DNA from: Roseimaritima sediminicola
GTDB taxonomy: Bacteria; Planctomycetota; Planctomycetia; Pirellulales; Pirellulaceae
NCBI RefSeq assembly: GCF_009618275.1
Contig: NZ_WIAD01000053.1
Location: forward strand, 1 to 41,501
Direction: 5' to 3'
Length of the DNA: 41,501 nt
The notes beneath the pieces are model-generated. The model saw only the letters and a program-made list of their open reading frames with translations, was not told the DNA's origin and made no database searches. Position numbers and translations under genes: made by a program. The first letter of the stretch is position 1. Every line of letters starts with the position of its first letter. Shown here piece after piece: positions 12,509 to 19,459 of this stretch.

Positions 12509-12671
12509 CGCGGAGGGTCTCGGTGAGCAAACAGAGGGATCCACTTGAAACCTAGGTCTCAACCGACCGCCGCGTGCCTTCAAGCAGCAGAAAAGTTCGG
12601 CAGGTCATACGACTGCAAGTCGGTCAAAGCAACGAGGAGGCGATACGCGGGTTCGTCGAGCGCAACCGCAG

Positions 12672-12858
12672 GACCAGCCCGCAGGGCGACACAGCCCTTG
12701 CCGGCGGTGTCAACCGCCGGTCCGCGCCCCCAAACCAATAAAAGCCCCGGAGGGGCGACAGAGCAGCGTGCGGGCTGTGTCGCCCTACGGGCTAGCTATC
12801 TCGCACTCAGGACCCGGGGACTCACGTCCCCGGCAGGGGCTGTGCCGCCCTCCGGGCT
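12672..12858. mobile_element. MITE-like element with ~23-bp terminal inverted repeats (copy 1)
   Basis: It lies in the 577-bp divergent gap between the giant gene and the TolC-like gene and is related to 37916-38105. It begins CAGCCCGCAGGGCGACACAG and ends with the imperfect reverse complement (GGGGCTGTGCCGCCCTCCGG). A third internal copy of the end motif, GGGCTGTGTCGCCCTACGGG, lies near 12775. A short hairpin, CGGGGACTCACGTCCCCG, is conserved in both copies. It has no coding capacity. The rest of the gap (12509-12671 and 12859-13085) must hold the promoters of both operons, but no convincing sigma-70 boxes were seen. Confidence 0.8.
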
Positions 12859-13085
12859 AAAGGGGTAACGGTTCCATCACGTTCCCGCCGTGGGCACTGG
12901 GTTCTAAACAATCTGCCTCGCGCCTCCGCTCAACTCGCACCAGCGGTACAACCGGAACCCGCGGCCGGCGGGTCACGCTGTGAGGGCTGCGAAGCCGATG
13001 ACAGCGAAACCGGATCATCGCACCGGCGGCACGGATGTCGCAAACGCGATTCCTTGGCCGCGTTCCGGGCAGGATGGTCGCTTTC

Positions 13086-14789
13086 ATGGCAGGTCCCACC
13101 GCTAAGGCAACCCGCACCACCGCCCTGTTGTTGGTGCTCGCCGTGGCAAGCCTGGCCGCCGGTCAATCACCCCAGTGGTGGCACGGAGCGATCCAGAAAC
13201 CGCTGGGCATCGCTCCCAGCGCACAGCCGATCACCGCCGACGATGCCACTGCCCAGGCGCTGGCCCAGTCGCCCGAAGTTCGCCGGATCGAGCTGGCCCC
13301 GATGATCGCGCGGACCGAAATCACGCGCCAGAGAGCTGCCTTCGACTGGAATAATTTCCTCGAAACCAACTGGGCCAACCGCAGCGATCCGATCGGCAGT
13401 ATCCTGACCACGGGCGATCTGAGCGGACGCTTCGAAGACGATCTGTTGACCGGTGGCGCGGGCGTGCGAAAACAGACCACCAGCGGTGCCCAGTGGGAAT
13501 TGGCTCAGCGATCCGGTTGGCAGCGCAACAATTCGACGTACCTGATCCCCAATCCCCAAAGCACTTCGCGGCTGGAATTGACCGTCACCCAGCCGCTGCT
13601 GCGCGGACGTGGCCGCCAGGTGAATTACTTTCGCGTGCTCGAAGCCCAGCTGCAGACGGAAGTTTTGCAGGCCGATGCGGTCGCTCGGATGCAAGAACAT
13701 GTGTTGCAGGTCGGCACGGCTTACTGGGATCTATACCGCACCCGCTGCTCCTTTCTGATCCGCCGGCAAGCGGCCCAGCGCGCCGACCAATTGGTCCAAT
13801 CCTTGGACCAGCGGCGCAGCGTCGACGCGACCGCGCGCCAGATCCTGCGTGCCCAGACCGCGGCGGCCCGTCGCCGAGCGGCCTTGATGACGATCGCCTC
13901 GGAGGCGGATCGCACGGCCACGCGGCTGCGCCGACTGATGGGACGCACCGATTACGCGATCGAACTGGTGCCCACCCAGCTGCCCCTCCAAGATTCGCCC
14001 ACCTACGATCGACAAGCCGCGGTCCAGCTGGCGCTGAGCAACCGTCCAGAAGTCAGCAAGGCCGTGCGTGAAGTCCGCACGGCCAGCCTGCGAGTGGGGG
14101 TCAGCCGCAATGCGTTGCTGCCTCAACTGGACCTGATCGCGGGCAGTTACGTGGCCGGATTGGCCAGCAACCGAAACGTATTTCCCGCCTACGGCAACCA
14201 ATTCGTCGATGGTCGGCCCAGCGTGAACCTGGGCCTGCTGTGGCAACGACCGGTCGGCAACCGGGCTGCGCGCAGTTTGGTTCATCAGCGCGAATTGGAA
14301 CTACAGGAAGCGATGGCCGGTTACGAAGCCGCCCTGCAAGCGGCGCGGGCCGATGTGGAACTCGCCCTGGTCCGCTTGAACGTCACCTACCAGACCATCG
14401 ACCAACGCACCCATTCACTGGCCGCCGCCGATCGGGAACTGCGCTACTTGCAAGATCGCTGGCAGACCGCTCCCGGCGCGGGCGGCTCGGCGATCCTATT
14501 GCTCGAGGATCTGATCGAAGCCCAGGGGCGGTTGGCCGATGAAGAGGTCGCCCTGGCGACCGCCGAAGCGGAATTCAACATCGCAATCCTGCAACTGCAT
14601 CAGGCGCTGGGAACCTTGTTGCGACCCGCCGCCCTGGCCTGCCCTCCTTGGCAATCGGAGTCCGCCGCCTTGCTGGACGCGTCCGACCAAGGAATGGATG
14701 CCCAGAACGAAGGCATGACGGTCGAGGGCATGACGGCCGAAACACTGCCGCCGCCGGTGCGTCTCGACCAACCCGAGGTGGCGCCATGA
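13086..14789 (+). CDS. TolC-like outer-membrane efflux/secretion protein
   Basis: A 567-aa protein of the outer-membrane efflux protein family, predicted to form a trimeric channel across the outer membrane and periplasm. A signal peptide (KATRTTALLLVLAVASLAAG) follows the ATG at 13086, which has AGGA about 11 nt upstream. In-frame ATGs at 13035 and 13074 are possible but put extra residues before the signal peptide. The body has the two long alpha-helical hairpin halves of the family (for example VTQPLLRGRGRQVNYFRVLE and ALSNRPEVSKAVREVRTASL). About 50 C-terminal residues are low-complexity and Met-rich. Its stop overlaps the next start (ATGA at 14786), so translation with the SecA-like gene is probably coupled. 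It is the outer-membrane component of the cluster. Confidence 0.9.
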   Translation: MAGPTAKATRTTALLLVLAVASLAAGQSPQWWHGAIQKPLGIAPSAQPITADDATAQALAQSPEVRRIELAPMIARTEITRQRAAFDWNNFLETNWANRSDPIGSILTTGDLSGRFEDDLLTGGAGVRKQTTSGAQWELAQRSGWQRNNSTYLIPNPQSTSRLELTVTQPLLRGRGRQVNYFRVLEAQLQTEVLQADAVARMQEHVLQVGTAYWDLYRTRCSFLIRRQAAQRADQLVQSLDQRRSVDATARQILRAQTAAARRRAALMTIASEADRTATRLRRLMGRTDYAIELVPTQLPLQDSPTYDRQAAVQLALSNRPEVSKAVREVRTASLRVGVSRNALLPQLDLIAGSYVAGLASNRNVFPAYGNQFVDGRPSVNLGLLWQRPVGNRAARSLVHQRELELQEAMAGYEAALQAARADVELALVRLNVTYQTIDQRTHSLAAADRELRYLQDRWQTAPGAGGSAILLLEDLIEAQGRLADEEVALATAEAEFNIAILQLHQALGTLLRPAALACPPWQSESAALLDASDQGMDAQNEGMTVEGMTAETLPPPVRLDQPEVAP

Positions 14790-16627
14790 TCGCAGCCACG
14801 CCGAAACCGTCACCGCCGAAACCATCGTCGCCGCAACCGGCCGCGGCCCCGCGCACCGAACTGGCGCGGCAAGCTCACGCGATGGCGTCGCGGATGGATG
14901 CCACCCCGCTGCGGTCGCACTTCGACGCCTTGCGGGTCGCCGTGCTGCGCGGGGCGCGGCCCGATGAAGACGAAGTCTTGGTCGCGGCCCTGGCGCTGAT
15001 GGCGTCGGCGCTCCGGCGCTGCTGTGGCATCACGCCGTACGTGGTCCAGCTGCACGCGGCTGTGGTGATGGCCCGTGGCGGAGTGGCCGAGATGGCCACG
15101 GGCGAAGGCAAGACGTATTCGGTGGCCCTGGCCGCCGCCGCCCTGGCCACGGCCAGCCGCGGTGTGCACGTGGCCACGGCCAATGACTACTTGGCCGCCC
15201 GCGACTGCGAATCCCTAACGGACGCCTTTGCACTGCTGGGCCTGCGAGCTGCCCTGGTCGAACCGGCGCTGGACGAACCTCAAAAACGGTCCGCCTACGC
15301 CGCCGACGTGGTCTACGGCACGGCCAACACTCTGGCCTTTGATTACCTGCACGATGTGGTGGCCCGACGTCAATGGCGACAGGGTCCGCTGGGCCGTGGT
15401 CCCGCAGCGGTCCGCTTGAACCGCCGCCGCTTTGCCGTCCTGATCGACGAGATCGATCACATCCTGATCGATGAAGCCAGCACGCCGCTGATCCTTTCGA
15501 TGGCCGCCTCGCCGACGCCCGATCCGGTCACCGTCGAACTGCATCGGCAAGCCGCCGAGATCGCCGATGGGCTGGTCGAAGGTGTCGACTGGACGGCGGC
15601 CGAAACCGGTTTTCACGTCGATCTGACCGCCGAAGGCCGGCGCCGCGCTGCGCAAATGCCGCCGCAAGGCTGCCAGGGCACCGAGCGATTGAAACGGCCG
15701 TGGTCCGAGTACGTCCAGCGAGCGGTGGAAGCCCTGCACCGAGTGCGACGCGACGTCGACTACGTGGTGCGCGAGGGCGAAGTGCAGATCGTCGACCCCG
15801 CGACCGGACGCATCAACCCGGATCGTCGCTGGCAGAACGGGCTGCATCAAGCGGTCGAGCACCGCGAGGGACTGACGCTTTCGGCCGAAACCGCCTCGAC
15901 CGCCCAGATCACTCGCTGGCGGTTCTTCGATCGTTATCGCCGCTTGGCCGGCTGCAGCGGCACCGCCTGGGACGCCCGCGGCGAACTGCTTCGCGTCTAC
16001 GGATTGCAAACGACTCGCATCCCCCTGCGCTGTCCCTCGGCGGCGGAGGAACTGCCCACGTGTTGTTGCGTTGACACGGCCACCAAGTACGAAGCGATCA
16101 CCGACGAAGTCAAGCGGATGCACCGTGAGGGTCGCCCGGTGCTGCTGGGGACCGAGAACATCCAGCAGAGCCAGCAGCTGGCCGAGCACTTGATCGAAAA
16201 CGGCCTGACGGTGCAGGTTCTCAACGGTGTCCAGCCCGCCGAGGAAGCCGACGTGGTGGCCGCCGCCGGAGCCGCCGGAGCGATCACGATCGCAACCGAT
16301 CTGGCCGGCCGCGGTACGGACATCCGGCTTGATGACGATGTCGTGGCCCGCGGCGGATTGCACGTGATCGTGGTTTCGCCACGCTCCAGCCCGCGACTGG
16401 ATCGCCAACTGGTAGGACGAGCCGCTCGGCAGGGACAACCCGGTTCCCACCGCACCTACATCAGTCTGGAGGACACCCTGATCCGCACGCACGCCCCCTA
16501 CACGCGCCACGTCCAGTCGTTGTCGCAAGCCGCCGCGGCGGCCGCGGCCCGTGCCCAGCGACGCGCCGTCCACGCCCGGACGGTGCTCGCACAGCGCGAC
16601 CGAGCCCGCGACAGCTTGGTGGGGTGA
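14786..16627 (+). CDS. Truncated SecA-like motor ATPase
   Basis: A 613-aa SecA homologue. It has Walker A ATGEGKT (Lys109), TANDYLAARD, Walker B DEIDHILIDEASTPLILS (Asp221-Glu222; SecA consensus DEVDSILIDEARTPLI), a reduced crosslinking-domain region (about 240-350), IVDPATGRINPDRRWQNGLH, GTAWD (for SecA GTA), ATDLAGRGTDI and QLVGRAARQGQPGSHRTYIS. Both nucleotide-binding folds are therefore present. The protein ends about 45 residues after SLEDTLIR, so most of the SecA helical scaffold/wing region and the zinc-binding tail are missing; canonical SecA has about 800-950 residues. The N-terminus is Pro/Lys-rich. The ATG at 14786 overlaps the TolC-like stop. It is unlikely to be the housekeeping SecA and is better read as a dedicated motor for this cluster (inference from context). 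Confidence 0.88.
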   Translation: MIAATPKPSPPKPSSPQPAAAPRTELARQAHAMASRMDATPLRSHFDALRVAVLRGARPDEDEVLVAALALMASALRRCCGITPYVVQLHAAVVMARGGVAEMATGEGKTYSVALAAAALATASRGVHVATANDYLAARDCESLTDAFALLGLRAALVEPALDEPQKRSAYAADVVYGTANTLAFDYLHDVVARRQWRQGPLGRGPAAVRLNRRRFAVLIDEIDHILIDEASTPLILSMAASPTPDPVTVELHRQAAEIADGLVEGVDWTAAETGFHVDLTAEGRRRAAQMPPQGCQGTERLKRPWSEYVQRAVEALHRVRRDVDYVVREGEVQIVDPATGRINPDRRWQNGLHQAVEHREGLTLSAETASTAQITRWRFFDRYRRLAGCSGTAWDARGELLRVYGLQTTRIPLRCPSAAEELPTCCCVDTATKYEAITDEVKRMHREGRPVLLGTENIQQSQQLAEHLIENGLTVQVLNGVQPAEEADVVAAAGAAGAITIATDLAGRGTDIRLDDDVVARGGLHVIVVSPRSSPRLDRQLVGRAARQGQPGSHRTYISLEDTLIRTHAPYTRHVQSLSQAAAAAAARAQRRAVHARTVLAQRDRARDSLVG

Positions 16628-16722
16628 GTGCCCTCGCTGGACCCGAGAGCCCGACCCTCGCGGCGGGAGGGCGAGTATTCAACCTTTTTCAATCGCTACT
16701 GCCTTTATCGTTTGCCGGACTC

Positions 16723-17661
16723 ATGACTACAAACCTCGACCTCCATCGTTCGATGCCGGACCATCGCGCCGCAGTGGCTTGTCTGCCCAGGCCGCTGCGG
16801 ACCGTGGCCCTGGGCCTAGGCCTCCTGTTTGCCACGATCGCCTCGGCCCAGCAGTCGCAGCCTCTGGAAGGGTACACCGAGGCCTATCGGGACATCCACG
16901 TCGGATCCAGTGAGACCAGTCGGATCACGGCGGTCTGGGCCGAGGAAGGCGAACGGGTCACGATGGGACAGACGCTGGTCCAGTTGGACGATACCGTGTT
17001 GAAGGCCGCCCTCGAAGTCGCTCGGACCGCGGCCTCCGCCCGCGGCGAAGCCGAAGCGGCCGCCCATCAATTGGACCTCCGCCAGCAGCGGCTGGAACGA
17101 CTGACGGCGCTGGCCGAGCGACAGCACGCCACCGAACAGGAACTGGTGCTGGCCCGCAACGAACGCGACGAAGCGGCGGCCCGCGTCAAAGCCTTTGAAG
17201 AACTGCAGCAGCGCCGCGAACTGGAACTGCGTCAAGCCGAACTGCAACTGGCCCGACTGACCATCAAGAGTCCCATCGAGGGCATCGTCGCCCAGGTCCT
17301 GAAAGACGTCGGCGAAGTGGTCTCGCCGGCCGACCCCAAACTGATCCAAATCGTGCAGATGGATCCCCTGCGAATCGTCGCCAGCGGCCCCGAAAAACGG
17401 CTCCGCGATCTCGAGGCGGGCATGCGCCTGCCGGTGGTCGTCGAAGGCCAAACGGTTCAGGCGACCGTGGAGTTCGTGTCGCCGATCGTCGATGCCCAGT
17501 CCGGCATGCGCTTCCTGAAACTGCGCCTGCCCAACCCCGACGGACGAATCGCCATCGGCGTGCCGGTCGAAATCCATCTGCAACCCGTGCCCCAGGCGAT
17601 CGATCGCGAGCAGGCCATTCAGCAAACCCTGCGGCAATTCCGCTTCCTGAACCGCCGCTAG
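16723..17661 (+). CDS. Periplasmic HlyD/RND-type membrane-fusion adaptor
   Basis: A 312-aa adaptor. The hydrophobic segment RTVALGLGLLFATIASAQQ ends in a signal-peptidase-like AQQ, suggesting a periplasmic protein, possibly tethered. The lipoyl half-motif ITAVWAEEGERVTMGQTLVQ, a coiled-coil hairpin (about 90-175) and the returning half-motif IKSPIEGIVAQVLKDVGEVV are diagnostic, followed by a beta-barrel and a short C-terminal helix. The ATG at 16723 was chosen because it places the signal peptide near the N-terminus; an in-frame GTG at 16624 overlaps the SecA-like stop but would add 33 unlikely residues. It is the first of three consecutive HlyD-type proteins and probably bridges the TolC-like channel. 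Confidence 0.85.
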   Translation: MTTNLDLHRSMPDHRAAVACLPRPLRTVALGLGLLFATIASAQQSQPLEGYTEAYRDIHVGSSETSRITAVWAEEGERVTMGQTLVQLDDTVLKAALEVARTAASARGEAEAAAHQLDLRQQRLERLTALAERQHATEQELVLARNERDEAAARVKAFEELQQRRELELRQAELQLARLTIKSPIEGIVAQVLKDVGEVVSPADPKLIQIVQMDPLRIVASGPEKRLRDLEAGMRLPVVVEGQTVQATVEFVSPIVDAQSGMRFLKLRLPNPDGRIAIGVPVEIHLQPVPQAIDREQAIQQTLRQFRFLNRR

Positions 17662-17666
17662 TGTCG

Positions 17667-17772
17667 CCAGAGTCGCCTTTCGCTCCGCGAAAGTAAGGAA
17701 ACCAGAGTCTCCTTTCGCTCCGCGAAAGTAAATAAACCAGAGTCTCCTTTCGCTCCGCGAAAGTAATCAGAA
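17667..17772. repeat. Three tandem 35-bp hairpin repeats
   Basis: Units start at 17667, 17702 and 17737, each beginning CCAGAGTC. Each contains the near-palindrome CTTTCGCTCCGCGAAAG, able to form a short stable hairpin. The array begins a few bases after the stop of the upstream adaptor gene and runs straight into the 166-bp repeat at 17778. Confidence 0.92.
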
Positions 17773-17777
17773 CCAGA

Positions 17778-17943
17778 GTCGCAACATTTCATTCGGCTTT
17801 ACTCTCCCACTGGGAGAGTCGGGCTCTTAGGCCCGGAGAGGGTTTTCGTAAGGCCCTCCCCGGGCCTAAGAGCCCGACCCTCCCGCTGCGCGGGAGGGTG
17901 TTGTCGCGGGGTTTCACCGAAAGATTCATGCCGACGTGCTTAG
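17778..17943. repeat. 166-bp intergenic repeat with 29-bp hairpin stem (copy 1)
   Basis: Nearly identical to 35829-35994, with three differences noticed by eye. It begins GTCGCAACATTTCATTCGGC and ends GCCGACGTGCTTAG. The core is a hairpin: 17814-17842 pairs with 17854-17882 at about 27 of 29 positions, around a loop starting TTTTCGTA. A second small hairpin, CCCTCCCGCTGCGCGGGAGGG, follows. It separates the adaptor gene from the GAF/HlyD gene and could attenuate or end transcription within the cluster. Confidence 0.92.
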
Positions 17944-17958
17944 GACAGTTTTGCCCAC

Positions 17959-17985
17959 TACTTTCGCGGAGCGAAAGGCGACACT
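17959..17985. promoter_or_regulatory. Inverted repeat copy that supplies the ribosome binding site
   Basis: CTACTTTCGCGGAGCGAAAG followed by GCGACACT is the reverse complement of the unit at 17660-17695. It ends directly at the ATG at 17986 and provides the purine run GAGCGAAAGG about 8 nt before that start. The same hairpin that contains the presumed Shine-Dalgarno could mask it. Confidence 0.5.
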
Positions 17986-19452
17986 ATGACTGAGCCATCC
18001 TGCGCATCACACGCGGCCCCGGTCGCCGGCAGCTCGGCGGATTCGCATCCGTTGATCGCCGCGCTGGAATCGGCTGCCGCCGCTGCCGCTCGGCCCGATC
18101 ACAGCGAGGCCGCGTCCCTGGATCTGCTGACGCGCCTGTTGACCTGCCGAGACTCCACCGCCGCCTACCGCGACACGGCCCAGTGGTTGCAGGCGCACAC
18201 CGATGCCGCGTTGGTCGTGATGGGCCGCTGTGACGATTTTCTATGTCGCGTCGAATCGCTGGCGGGAACGGCACATTGTCCGCCGGAGTTGTATCCGGAT
18301 GTCGAAGCGGTCCTGAACGAGAGCATCGCTCTGGCGGGTCCGATCCGCGGTTCGACCCATCCGCAGCACCGCGATGTTTCGCTGACCTTCACGACGCTTT
18401 CCCAGCAGGTGCTCCAGCACAACCGCCGCCAGGTCGCCGCAGGCCGGCACTGCGGCCTCGTCCTGCCTCTGTTGGACGAGGACGACGCGGCAATCGGGGC
18501 GATCCTGGTCCTGTGGTTCGGACGCCAGGCAATCGATTCGCCGCAGGACCGGTTCCTGCGCCGGGCCGCACCCGGCGTAGCGGCCGTTTGTGGCTTGCTG
18601 GACCGTTCCCGCGAACCGCGCTGGCTCGAGCGCTGCAAGGCGCTGCGGAAGTCGCTGGCCGGACGCCGCGGGCAGATCCTGGCCATGGCTCTGGCCCTGG
18701 CGGTCGTCATCGGTTTGGTGCCCGTGGCCTATCCGGTGCGAGCGGACGTGACGCTGCATCCCCAGCACCGCCGGGTGATTGCGGCACCGTTCGACGCGCC
18801 GCTGGGAGAGATCCACGTCGAACCCGGCCAAGCCGTCCGCAGCGGCCAAGTGCTGTGTACGCTGGACACCGAACAAGCGGTCGCGGAACTGGCGGCTCAC
18901 CAGGCCGAAGCGCGACGCATCGAAGCCGAGCGCGCCGGACACCTGGCAGCCGGCCGACTGGGCGAAGCCGAACTGTCGCGGATCGAAGGGCAACGCAATC
19001 GGGCCCAACGAGACCAACTGCGACAATACCTCCAGCGGGCCGAAATCCGCAGCCCGATCGATGGCATCGTCCTGGGCGAAGACCTCCAGCCCCATCGCGG
19101 CGTGCCGCTGGAAACCGGTCAACAACTGCTGGAGATCGCTCCGCTGGAAACCCTGATCGCCAAACTGGAGATACCGCCGGACCAGATTCGCTTCGTTCAA
19201 ACGGGGCAAAGCGTTCGCCTGCACTTGGAAGCGGCCGACCGCATCGACTCGCTCCGCCTGCAGCGCGTGGCCCCGCGCGGCGAAGCCGACGGCCAGGGCG
19301 GGTATCGCTTCACCGCCCAGACCACCCTGGATAATCCGCGCGGACAATGGAAACCCGGCATGCAGGGAACCGCTCGGATCGATACCGTCCGGCGACCGCT
19401 GGCGTGGTGCCTGTTCCATCGCTTGTGGCAACGCGTCAAGAACTGGAGCTGA
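17986..19452 (+). CDS. GAF-like domain / membrane helix / HlyD adaptor fusion
   Basis: A 488-aa fusion. Residues about 60-205 resemble a GAF domain (AALVVMGRCDDFLCRVESLA, then CGLVLPLLDEDDAAIGAILV). One membrane helix (about 228-250, QILAMALALAVVIGLVPVAY) leads to a periplasmic HlyD region with a lipoyl half-motif (FDAPLGEIHVEPGQAVRSGQ), a short coiled coil and AEIRSPIDGIVLGEDLQPH. This places a cytoplasmic sensory or docking domain on the same chain as a periplasmic adaptor. The start follows a repeat-derived RBS. It is 7 bp upstream of the M50 gene and presumably forms a complex with it. The ligand of the GAF-like domain is unknown; the GAF assignment is moderate, the HlyD assignment strong. 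Confidence 0.85.
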   Translation: MTEPSCASHAAPVAGSSADSHPLIAALESAAAAAARPDHSEAASLDLLTRLLTCRDSTAAYRDTAQWLQAHTDAALVVMGRCDDFLCRVESLAGTAHCPPELYPDVEAVLNESIALAGPIRGSTHPQHRDVSLTFTTLSQQVLQHNRRQVAAGRHCGLVLPLLDEDDAAIGAILVLWFGRQAIDSPQDRFLRRAAPGVAAVCGLLDRSREPRWLERCKALRKSLAGRRGQILAMALALAVVIGLVPVAYPVRADVTLHPQHRRVIAAPFDAPLGEIHVEPGQAVRSGQVLCTLDTEQAVAELAAHQAEARRIEAERAGHLAAGRLGEAELSRIEGQRNRAQRDQLRQYLQRAEIRSPIDGIVLGEDLQPHRGVPLETGQQLLEIAPLETLIAKLEIPPDQIRFVQTGQSVRLHLEAADRIDSLRLQRVAPRGEADGQGGYRFTAQTTLDNPRGQWKPGMQGTARIDTVRRPLAWCLFHRLWQRVKNWS

Positions 19453-19459
19453 TTCCGGC

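Noticed and set aside
14648-14785. N-terminal extension of the SecA-like gene
   Set aside because: The frame is open upstream but lies inside the TolC-like gene; the ATG at 14786 with ATGA overlap is the natural start.
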